A DNA stretch of 64,000 bases, from assembly GCF_000426705.1 (NCBI RefSeq), contig NZ_KE384557.1, positions 62,001 to 126,000 on the forward strand, in the 5' to 3' direction. The DNA is from Spirochaeta cellobiosiphila DSM 17781. GTDB taxonomy: Bacteria > Spirochaetota > Spirochaetia > DSM-17781. This document shows positions 35,759 through 43,255 of the stretch, piece after piece. The notes beneath the pieces were generated by a model. It saw nothing but the letters and a program-made list of their open reading frames with translations. It did no database searches and was not told the DNA's origin. Positions within the stretch are counted from its first letter, which is position 1. Each line of letters begins with the position of its first letter. A program made the translations under genes and the position numbers.

Positions 35759-37192
35759 ATGAAAAAATTATGTATTATATTAATAGGTTTAAGCGTCATT
35801 CTAAGTTGTTCCCTTAATGACCTCCATGTCAAAATTGATAATAAAACAGAAGATTCAAGATCCATTACCTCCTTGGGAAGAGGGCTTGTGTTGGAATATC
35901 TCTTTGATGGAAATGTTGAAGACACTAGTGGAAATATGAACCATGGTGAGATTCGTAGTGAGTCTTATGTTGAGTTTGCTGGTGGTGTTGATGACCAATC
36001 ACTGATGATCAATGATGAAAGTGATTACGTGAGACCCTATGTCTATATTGAAGATTCTGAATCTCTGCATGGCTTGTCTGAATCAGACCTAAGTATAGCT
36101 TATTGGTTTAAAAGTACCTCCCGAGAAAATAGAACTTCTGGTAAGAGCATTGCTTTTAACATAGCTGATTCTTCTCAGGGGCATTTAGGAGATATGCCAA
36201 TTACAGGGAATCAATTATTACAAATTATGCATTTCATAGATTACAGAGGTAATATCACTACAGAATGGCTAATAAGCATTCCAGGAGCTAAGGCTAATGC
36301 CTTTGTTAATTCCAAGAACAATTTATCTAGATACCAATGGCATCTATTTGTCTTTACTGTTGAATGGGGTGATACAGAAGGAATGAAACTCTATATTGAT
36401 GGAGAACTTAGTTCAAAAACAGATGATCCTACTAATGCCCTAGCTCCTTTTCCCGATATTGTGGATTACAACATTGGTGGAGACAGTGTATGGCAGGCTT
36501 ATAATGATGTAGTTGGATATGATAATTTCCGTTTATATAACAGGGCCTTGACTTCTGATGAAGTTGAAGAATTGTATGAATATGAAACGAATGATCCTTA
36601 TGTTCTTATAGACGAGAATTTTTATTTCTCTGATTATAAATCAGGTAAGTATTTTTATGCTAATAATAATCAGGATGTCGTGTTATGGGCTAATACTTAT
36701 CCTTCTGGATCTACGAATGGCAATGTTCTGTTAGGGGGAGACTCTAATGTCTATCTCTATGGAGATTCAGAATATGATTTGGATATTGGCAAAGAAGACT
36801 TTGATATCATCCTTAATCTAAGAACCTCCATGGAAGGACAATCAGTACTTCTTGATAAGATGGACGGTTCCTCAGGGTATAAAATATCCTTAAATAATGG
36901 GATTCCCACTCTAACCCTTGCCAGTCGTGGTAATGAGATAAGTTACACTCCAGAATTTGTTACAACCTTACTGAATGATGGGGCATATCATGAATTGTCC
37001 TATAATTATCTGCGCAAGGATTCAGAAGGACTTTGCCTTTATATTGATGGTGAATTAGTAGAAAGCTTTGATGGATCTGATTTTTATCGAAAAAGCTTAT
37101 CCTCTGATTCCGTCATTCATATTGGTACGGATGTGGAACATACTCTATATTATTCTGGTTATGCAGAAGATTTGGTTATCATTACTTATTGA
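35759..37192 (+). CDS. LamG-domain lipoprotein (paralogue 2)
   Basis: A 477-residue lipoprotein with the same plan as its neighbour: lipobox 'ILSC' (C17), tether 'EDSRSITSLGRGLVLEYLF', and two LamG-like domains ending in 'LVESFDGSDFYRKSLSSDS'. Pairs of blocks are nearly identical between the two proteins, so they arose by tandem duplication. AAGGAG lies before the ATG at 35759; a longer frame from 35729 has no signal peptide at its start. It shares the upstream leader with paralogue 1. Confidence 0.85.
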   Translation: MKKLCIILIGLSVILSCSLNDLHVKIDNKTEDSRSITSLGRGLVLEYLFDGNVEDTSGNMNHGEIRSESYVEFAGGVDDQSLMINDESDYVRPYVYIEDSESLHGLSESDLSIAYWFKSTSRENRTSGKSIAFNIADSSQGHLGDMPITGNQLLQIMHFIDYRGNITTEWLISIPGAKANAFVNSKNNLSRYQWHLFVFTVEWGDTEGMKLYIDGELSSKTDDPTNALAPFPDIVDYNIGGDSVWQAYNDVVGYDNFRLYNRALTSDEVEELYEYETNDPYVLIDENFYFSDYKSGKYFYANNNQDVVLWANTYPSGSTNGNVLLGGDSNVYLYGDSEYDLDIGKEDFDIILNLRTSMEGQSVLLDKMDGSSGYKISLNNGIPTLTLASRGNEISYTPEFVTTLLNDGAYHELSYNYLRKDSEGLCLYIDGELVESFDGSDFYRKSLSSDSVIHIGTDVEHTLYYSGYAEDLVIITY

Positions 37193-37347
37193 TGAGTTTA
37201 CAGTTCTTCAATAACCATTATAAGAATTATTTGGATCCGTTGTGAATTTAGTAGCGGATCCTAAAGACTTAAGGACTAGTAGATTTGTTTTCCTGAATTC
37301 TATGGCAAAGCACTTTTATAGGATTACATATCAGTAAAAAATACTAA

Positions 37348-37380
37348 TAGTGTCTTGAAACACTATATATAGTGTGATAT
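37348..37380 (+). promoter_or_regulatory. NrdR box and promoter region of nrdAB
   Basis: ACACTATATATAGTGT at 37360-37375 is a perfect 16-base palindrome that matches the NrdR box consensus. It fills the space between TTGAAA (37355-37360) and TATCTC (37378-37383), a possible promoter with 17-base spacing. An imperfect second box (11 of 16) ends at 37353, 22 bases (two turns) upstream. NrdR represses ribonucleotide reductase genes in response to ATP/dATP; its gene is not in the window. Confidence 0.8.
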
Positions 37381-37403
37381 CTCTATTGTCCGGGGGAATT
37401 ACA

Positions 37404-39944
37404 ATGTATATAGTAAAACGTGATGGTTCTAAACAGGAATATTTCCAAGTAAAAATTGGGGATGCGCTCACTAAAGCCTTTCATAGTGCGGATTTAGAGC
37501 CATCTTCGAGTCAATTGAAACAGTTGTTAACAGATATTGAAACATCATTATTTCAAGACCAGAAATCAAAACAACTTATCACAGTTGAACAGATACAGGA
37601 TATGGTAGAACAAAAGCTAATGGCAGAAGGCTTTTATCAAGTAGCCAAAAACTACATACTATACCGGGATCAACATAATAAGAGACGAGAAGATCGGAAT
37701 GCTCTTATGATGTTGATCCCTGAGTGTCCCAATGGAAATGATCCTTTATTGACTTTGTTATTAGATATTCAAAATACCTATTCAGAGGACGTTTATCACC
37801 TGGGTCATCTATTACATAAGTATCAGGCCTTTTATAAGCCTGATCTTAACCGTGATAAAGCCCTTGAATTATTGGTAAGAGCTGCATTAGAGTTGACTGT
37901 TCAGGAAGCTCCCCAATGGGAATACATTGCTTCTCATTTGGCTTACTTAAGATTTCAGGAAAATCTGCAACCTTATCTAAAAGAACAAAATATAGCAAAC
38001 TTTTATGACAAAATAGCATGGTTAACAGATAAAGGTCTCTATGGGGATTACATCCTTCAGAATTATACTAGGGAAGATGTTGAGTATTTTAGCCAAGTAA
38101 TGGTTGAAGAGCGCAATCGTCTTTTGACCTATAGTTCTTTGGATATCTTATTAAAACGATACTTGATCATTGATTGGCAGGGAAGGGTAATAGAAACTCC
38201 CCAAGAGCTTTTCATGGGAATTGCTATGCATCTTTGTATGAATGAGCAACAGGATAGACGGGAATGGGTTATTAAAACATATGATATTTTGAGTAAGCTT
38301 CAAGTGACCATGGCAACACCTACTTTATCTAATGCTCGTAAACCTTTTCATCAGTTATCTTCCTGTTTTATCGATACTGTACCTGATTCTCTTGATGGGA
38401 TATACCGTAGTATCAATAGTTTTGCTCAAGTCTCGAAATTCGGTGGAGGTATGGGGCTCTACTTTGGCAAGGTTCGAGCCGTAGGTTCTCCCATAAGAGG
38501 TTTTAAAGGGGCTGCAGGTGGTGTCCTTCGTTGGATAAAACTGGCTAACGATACAGCCGTAGCTGTAGACCAATTGGGCGTACGCCAAGGTGCTGTTGCT
38601 GTTTATTTGGATCTTTGGCATAAGGATATTCCTGAATTTCTCCAATTAAGAACTAATAATGGGGATGATAGAATGAAAGCTCATGATGTTTTCCCTGCTC
38701 TCTGTGTTCCTGATTACTTTTGGGAACAGGTTAATAAAGGGTTAGAGGGAGAATGGCAGCTTATGTGTCCCCATGAAATCCAGCAGTCTAAAGGTTATCA
38801 TTTGGAAGATTTCTGGGGAGAGGAATGGACAAAGCGTTATAAGGAATGTCTGGAAGACGATACTATCGATAAAAGAAGTATTCCCATCAAAGATCTGGTC
38901 CGAATGATTATCAAATCTGCAGTTGAAACGGGAACTCCTTTTATTTTTAACAGGGATCATGTAAACCGAATGAATCCTAATCCTCATAAGGGAATGATCT
39001 ATTGTTCCAATTTATGTACAGAAATTGCTCAGAATATGAGTGCTGTTCAGTCTCAGTCTCTCACATACACAGAAGAAGGTGATACAGTTGTCATTGAAAA
39101 GACATTACCAGGTGATTTTGTGGTGTGTAATTTGGCTTCTCTCGTATTAGGCAATATTGATACCAATAAGTCAGGTGAACTGGAAGAGATTGTCAATAGG
39201 ATTGTTCGGGTTCTTGATAATGTCATTGATCTTAACTTTTATCCCGTAACCTATGCCCAAATCACGAATAAGCGTTATCGGTCCATAGGCTTAGGGGTTA
39301 ATGGATATCATCATGGGTTGGCTAAAAACAAAATATCCTGGGAAAGCAAAGACCACCTGGAATGGGCAGATCAAATATTTGAACGTATTAATTATGCCGC
39401 GATCCAGGCTAGTAGTGATCTGGCTAAAGAAAAAGGAAGTTACGCCTATTTTGATGGTTCTGATTGGGCAAAGGGAGATTACTTCGACAAACGACGATAT
39501 AACAGTCCTAGCTGGGTAAAGCTTCAGGAAAAAGTAGCTCAACAAGGAATGCGTAATGCCTATTTATTGGCTGTAGCCCCTACTAGTTCTACTTCCATAG
39601 TAGCTGGTACAACAGCAGGTATAGATCCCATAATGAATAAATACTACCTGGAAGAGAAGAAGGGGATGACTGTTCCACGAGTGGCTCCTGACTTAAATCC
39701 TTCTACCTTCTGGCTATATAAAAATGCTCATAATATTGACCAGGACTGGTCTATTAAGGCTGCTGGTATTCGTCAGCGGCATATTGACCAATCCCAGTCC
39801 CTTAATATGTATATCACCACAGATTTTAGTTTGCGTCAGGTTCTTAACCTGTATTTAGAAGCATGGAAGCAGGGCATTAAGACAATCTATTATATACGTT
39901 CCAAATCACTGGAAGTGGATGATTGCGACAGTTGTTCCGCATAA
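37404..39944 (+). CDS. nrdA: Ribonucleoside-diphosphate reductase, large (alpha) subunit, class Ia
   Basis: Reduces ribonucleotides to deoxyribonucleotides. I start it at the ATG at 37404 (846 residues), which has GGGGGA upstream and begins the ATP-cone ('MYIVKRDGSKQEYFQ'), the allosteric activity site. Redox and radical cysteines are C321 ('LSSCFIDT'), C538 ('SNLCTEI', thiyl) and C575 ('VVCNLASL'). The C-terminal shuttle pair is 'CDSCSA'. It is longer than E. coli NrdA (761). It is transcribed with nrdB (21-base gap) from a promoter with an NrdR box. Confidence 0.95.
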   Translation: MYIVKRDGSKQEYFQVKIGDALTKAFHSADLEPSSSQLKQLLTDIETSLFQDQKSKQLITVEQIQDMVEQKLMAEGFYQVAKNYILYRDQHNKRREDRNALMMLIPECPNGNDPLLTLLLDIQNTYSEDVYHLGHLLHKYQAFYKPDLNRDKALELLVRAALELTVQEAPQWEYIASHLAYLRFQENLQPYLKEQNIANFYDKIAWLTDKGLYGDYILQNYTREDVEYFSQVMVEERNRLLTYSSLDILLKRYLIIDWQGRVIETPQELFMGIAMHLCMNEQQDRREWVIKTYDILSKLQVTMATPTLSNARKPFHQLSSCFIDTVPDSLDGIYRSINSFAQVSKFGGGMGLYFGKVRAVGSPIRGFKGAAGGVLRWIKLANDTAVAVDQLGVRQGAVAVYLDLWHKDIPEFLQLRTNNGDDRMKAHDVFPALCVPDYFWEQVNKGLEGEWQLMCPHEIQQSKGYHLEDFWGEEWTKRYKECLEDDTIDKRSIPIKDLVRMIIKSAVETGTPFIFNRDHVNRMNPNPHKGMIYCSNLCTEIAQNMSAVQSQSLTYTEEGDTVVIEKTLPGDFVVCNLASLVLGNIDTNKSGELEEIVNRIVRVLDNVIDLNFYPVTYAQITNKRYRSIGLGVNGYHHGLAKNKISWESKDHLEWADQIFERINYAAIQASSDLAKEKGSYAYFDGSDWAKGDYFDKRRYNSPSWVKLQEKVAQQGMRNAYLLAVAPTSSTSIVAGTTAGIDPIMNKYYLEEKKGMTVPRVAPDLNPSTFWLYKNAHNIDQDWSIKAAGIRQRHIDQSQSLNMYITTDFSLRQVLNLYLEAWKQGIKTIYYIRSKSLEVDDCDSCSA

Positions 39945-39965
39945 ATACTAAAAAGGAGAAGAGAT

Positions 39966-41012
39966 ATGTCAGAAATATTACAAAGAAAACCCTTATTCAA
40001 TGATAAAGGTGATTCCGAAATCGGTAAGAGACGAATCATAGGGGGGAATACAACGAATTTAAATGATTTTAACAATCTAAAATATTCATGGGTTTCCCAA
40101 TGGTATCGTCATAGTATGAATAACTTTTGGATTCCAGAAGAAATAAATTTGCAGAACGATGTGAAAGAATATAGACAACTCAGTGTTGATGAGAAAACTG
40201 CTTACGATAAAATTCTCTCCTTTCTTGTTTTTCTGGATAGCATACAAACGGCCAATCTGCCAGCTTTAGGTGAGTTCATCACAGCTAATGAAATCAATCT
40301 CTGTTTGACTATACATGCTTTTCAGGAAGCTATTCATTCTCAGAGTTACAGTTATATGCTGGATACTATTTGTTCTCCTGAGGAACGAAACAATATCCTC
40401 TATCAGTGGCGGGATGATGATAGACTTCTGCAAAGGAATCGTTTCATAGGTGATCTCTATAACCAGTTTCAGGAAAATCCTAGTCCAGAGAATCTTGTAA
40501 GAACAGCTGTTGCTAACTACATCCTGGAAGGTATTTATTTCTATTCAGGATTTATGTTCTTCTATAACCTGGAACGCAATGGGAAGATGAGCGGTTCTGT
40601 ACAGGAGATTCGCTATATTAATAGGGATGAAAACACACATCTTTTGTTATTCCGATCTATTCTTCAAGAACTAAAGAATGAAATGCCCCATTTGTTTACA
40701 CCTGAACTGCAAGAAGAATACAGACAGATGATTAAGGACGGTGTGGAACAAGAAATCGAATGGGGCAAATATGTAATCGGTAATCGAATACCTGGACTCA
40801 CAGAGCAGATGATTACAGATTATATCCATTATCTGGGGAACCTAAGATGTAGAGGTTTAGGCTTGGCTATTTTATATCCTGGTGAAGAAAAAGAACCTGA
40901 ATCCATGCAGTGGATAAGTCAATACAGTAATCCAAACATGGTGAAAACGGATTTTTTTGAAGCTAAACCTACAGCCTATTCTAAATCCAGTGCCTTAGTT
41001 GATGACCTATAA
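39966..41012 (+). CDS. nrdB: Ribonucleoside-diphosphate reductase, small (beta) subunit, class Ia
   Basis: Holds the diiron-tyrosyl radical cofactor for NrdA. The 348-residue protein has the metal ligands in order: Asp in 'FLDSIQ', Glu and His in 'QEAIHSQSY', Glu in 'YILEGIYFY', and Glu and His in 'RDENTHL'. The radical Tyr is present (the Y of 'HSQSY', four after the His), so this is the tyrosyl type rather than a Mn/Fe Phe type. AAAAGGAG precedes the ATG. A terminator follows. Confidence 0.95.
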   Translation: MSEILQRKPLFNDKGDSEIGKRRIIGGNTTNLNDFNNLKYSWVSQWYRHSMNNFWIPEEINLQNDVKEYRQLSVDEKTAYDKILSFLVFLDSIQTANLPALGEFITANEINLCLTIHAFQEAIHSQSYSYMLDTICSPEERNNILYQWRDDDRLLQRNRFIGDLYNQFQENPSPENLVRTAVANYILEGIYFYSGFMFFYNLERNGKMSGSVQEIRYINRDENTHLLLFRSILQELKNEMPHLFTPELQEEYRQMIKDGVEQEIEWGKYVIGNRIPGLTEQMITDYIHYLGNLRCRGLGLAILYPGEEKEPESMQWISQYSNPNMVKTDFFEAKPTAYSKSSALVDDL

Positions 41013-41046
41013 AAAAGATTTTCTATTGAAAAGGGTACCATAAATA

Positions 41047-41083
41047 AAACCAAACGATTTGGCGATTACTAATCGTTTGGTTT
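41047..41083. terminator. Bidirectional terminator between nrdB and the DUF1304 gene
   Basis: A perfect 12-bp stem, AAACCAAACGAT (41047-41058) and ATCGTTTGGTTT (41072-41083), 13-base loop. It lies between convergent genes. The A-rich left flank gives TTTTATTTA on the minus strand, and the right flank gives GGTTTC on the plus strand. Confidence 0.75.
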
Positions 41084-41100
41084 CTAAGGCGTGCATAACT

Positions 41101-41454
41101 TTAAACTCCCAGTTGTAATAAAACAATGGCAATAAAAGCAGGTAAGGACTGTACCAATAAAATCTTTTTCTTAACAGTAATTCCTCCCACTATACCAGCA
41201 ATGAATATACAAAGAGAAAAGAACATAGCTGTCAAAACATCTTCATATCTTAAGGAATAGAGTATCCCCGCTGCTAGAAAAAAATTGTAGAAACCTTGAT
41301 TAATGGCATTTACCTTGGTCAACTGTGCATGATCCTCATTCATATTAAACATCTTTAACCCAATAGGTTTGGTCCAAAGAAAGACTTCAGCTACAAAGAT
41401 AAATAGGTGAATGATTGCTAGTATAAACAATACAAATATAGCGATATATCCCAT
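41101..41454 (-). CDS. DUF1304 family membrane protein
   Basis: A 117-residue protein with four membrane segments and the family features 'FVAEVFLW' near the first helix and 'NAINQGFYNFFLAAGILYSL' in the middle. The role of DUF1304 is not known. It is a single gene facing nrdB across a terminator; its start has AGGAG-like sequence (AAAGGAGCA) upstream. Confidence 0.85.
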   Translation of the reverse strand: MGYIAIFVLFILAIIHLFIFVAEVFLWTKPIGLKMFNMNEDHAQLTKVNAINQGFYNFFLAAGILYSLRYEDVLTAMFFSLCIFIAGIVGGITVKKKILLVQSLPAFIAIVLLQLGV

Positions 41455-41517
41455 TATGTTATTTGCTCCTTTATTCGAATGTAAGAAATATCACCTATAA
41501 TAACAATTATTTCTGCT

Positions 41518-41573
41518 AAGGGGTAGAAAAATACCCCTTCTGATACCCTATTACCCCCCAAAGGGTAATAGGG
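41518..41573 (+). promoter_or_regulatory. Two tandem hairpins in the leader of the first DUF2314-ankyrin gene
   Basis: Hairpin 1: AAGGGGTA (41518-41525), 6-base loop, TACCCCTT (41532-41539), perfect 8 bp. Hairpin 2: CCCTATTACCC (41546-41556), 6-base loop, GGGTAATAGGG (41563-41573), perfect 11 bp. No T tract follows. The second ends 50 bases before the ATG at 41623, the same distance as related hairpins before other genes. Confidence 0.55.
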
Positions 41574-41622
41574 ATGAACTCCGTTTCTTCTTATTCTGGA
41601 TTAGCAGAAGAGGAGAATTACT

Positions 41623-42381
41623 ATGAGTGAGATTTTAGAGCTTGCCGTTAAAAGAGCTCAACATACTTTTAAAATATTTGTTCGAGAATTGTCTTGGGAA
41701 AGGCGTCGAATTCATAAAACACATGAATTGGCTATTGTCCGGTTAGACTTAAAGACAAACAGGGGAGGAACTTCTCCAAAAGTAGAATCTGTATGGGTAG
41801 ATAATTTTCAATTCGATGGACGTCTCATTCATGGGAACTTGATATATGAACCTCGCTTTTTAAAAAACAAGAGTAAAGATCAAAGTGTTTTGGCCACAAT
41901 TGATCAGGTGTCAGATTGGATGTTTGTTTCAAAAGGAAAAGTTTATGGAGGTTTTACAATTCAAGGGGCTCGTCAGGGTATGCCTTTATTAGAACGGGAA
42001 AAACATGACAAAAAGTGGAATCTGGATTTTGGTAATCCCTATGAGCCACGACTCTCTTATCTGGATTACCAAATAGATGATGATTTAAATCAAATAGAAC
42101 AGCCTTTCGGTCGTAAGATTGCTCAAAATTTTAGTAATTATCTGTCTCAGTCCAGGGAACTCTTTCAATATACAGATAGAGCTGGAAACACCATTCTTCA
42201 TATGGAAGCTTTGGCCGGAAATTCCCGGATAGTAGAAACTTTATTGAATTATGGAGCAGACAGCACCGCATTAAATAAGTATGGACAGACTGTTATGGAT
42301 ATGGCAGAGATTTTCCAGTGGACTAAGGTGATTGATATCCTCAAAAAAAGAAAAGGGTTAACTTCTTTTATTGCTGTTTAG
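41623..42381 (+). CDS. DUF2314-ankyrin protein (paralogue 1)
   Basis: A 252-residue cytoplasmic protein (no signal peptide). Residues about 10-125 match the DUF2314 pattern: 'FKIFVRELSWERRR', 'ESVWVDNFQFDGRLIHGNL', 'QVSDWMFVSKGKVYGGFTI'. The last 80 residues contain about two ankyrin repeats ('DRAGNTILHMEALAGNSRIVETLLNYGAD', in parts, and 'LNKYGQTVMDMAEIFQWTKVIDIL'). The role is unknown; both modules suggest protein binding. AGAGGAG precedes the ATG. Two hairpins lie in its leader. A close paralogue follows 86 bases downstream. Confidence 0.8.
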   Translation: MSEILELAVKRAQHTFKIFVRELSWERRRIHKTHELAIVRLDLKTNRGGTSPKVESVWVDNFQFDGRLIHGNLIYEPRFLKNKSKDQSVLATIDQVSDWMFVSKGKVYGGFTIQGARQGMPLLEREKHDKKWNLDFGNPYEPRLSYLDYQIDDDLNQIEQPFGRKIAQNFSNYLSQSRELFQYTDRAGNTILHMEALAGNSRIVETLLNYGADSTALNKYGQTVMDMAEIFQWTKVIDILKKRKGLTSFIAV

Positions 42382-42396
42382 AGCATTATTACGGGA

Positions 42397-42417
42397 AATC
42401 ACCCTTTTTGGGTGATT
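42397..42417 (+). promoter_or_regulatory. Leader/intercistronic hairpin before the second DUF2314-ankyrin gene
   Basis: AATCACCC-TTTTT-GGGTGATT, a perfect 8-bp stem, 15 bases after one gene and 51 bases before the ATG of the next. There is no T tract, so it is a poor terminator. Confidence 0.55.
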
Positions 42418-42467
42418 CTAAAAGTTTACCAGTATCTATACTTGTGTCCTATTAAGGAGATGCTGTG

Positions 42468-43205
42468 ATGGATTTACTATCAGAATTAGATCATAGTGCC
42501 TATCATCAGGCACAGAAAACATTTAAAATTTTCGTAAGAGAGTTATCATGGGAAAGGCGAAGGATCATTAAAACTCTAGATTTAGCTATTGTAAAAATAT
42601 CCCTCAGAACATACAAGTCCGGTTCTTTTCCAGCTTATGAGTACTTGTGGGTGAAGGATTTTTACTTTGATGGGGAAAACGTACAGGGGACACTATTAAA
42701 TGATCCCAAATGGGCTAAAAATTATGAACGAGGACAGAAAGTTTTCACACAATTAAGTCAGGTATCTGATTGGATGTTTGCCACCAATGGTAAAGCCTAT
42801 GGCGGGTTTTCTATACAAAATACAAGAAAAAGAATGACCCAGGCAGAGCGATCAAAACATGATCGTGCCTGGCATCTTGATTTTGGAGACCCAACAGAAC
42901 CTAAACTATCCTATATAGATCATTCTAGTGAAGAAGATTTGTTATGTAATGAACATCCCATGTGTCGGGACATGGGAAAAAATTTTAAAGAGTACCTATC
43001 CCGTTCAAAAGATTTGTTAAACTATAAAGATAGGGTAGGGAATTCTTTGCTTCATATTGAAGCTTTAGCTGGAAATGGATTGATAGTTAAAACACTAAAA
43101 GAACATGGGGCTAATATTCATCTTCAAAATAATTTTGGCCAAAGACCCCTAGATATGGCTAGAATATTTGATTGGCATAATGTCATTGAAGTTCTTGAAA
43201 ATTGA
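42468..43205 (+). CDS. DUF2314-ankyrin protein (paralogue 2)
   Basis: A 245-residue paralogue of the preceding protein, with the same order: 'KTFKIFVRELSWERRR', 'EYLWVKDFYFDGENVQGTLL', 'QVSDWMFATNGKAYGGFSI', then ankyrin repeats ('DRVGNSLLHIEALAGNGLIVKTLKEHGAN', in parts, and 'NNFGQRPLDMARIFDWHNVIEVLE'). The ATG at 42468 has AAGGAG about 8 bases upstream; a GTG one codon earlier is possible. The TonB receptor gene follows 50 bases later, so read-through into the TonB operon is possible. Confidence 0.8.
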   Translation: MDLLSELDHSAYHQAQKTFKIFVRELSWERRRIIKTLDLAIVKISLRTYKSGSFPAYEYLWVKDFYFDGENVQGTLLNDPKWAKNYERGQKVFTQLSQVSDWMFATNGKAYGGFSIQNTRKRMTQAERSKHDRAWHLDFGDPTEPKLSYIDHSSEEDLLCNEHPMCRDMGKNFKEYLSRSKDLLNYKDRVGNSLLHIEALAGNGLIVKTLKEHGANIHLQNNFGQRPLDMARIFDWHNVIEVLEN

Positions 43206-43255
43206 AAAAGGAATTCTTTCTATTCATATTTATAATTTAAGTAAAGGAATAGATA

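Noticed and set aside
37233-37261. Hairpin GGATCCG/CGGATCC after the second LamG gene as a terminator
   Set aside because: Seven pairs with a 15-base loop and no T tract; too weak to call.
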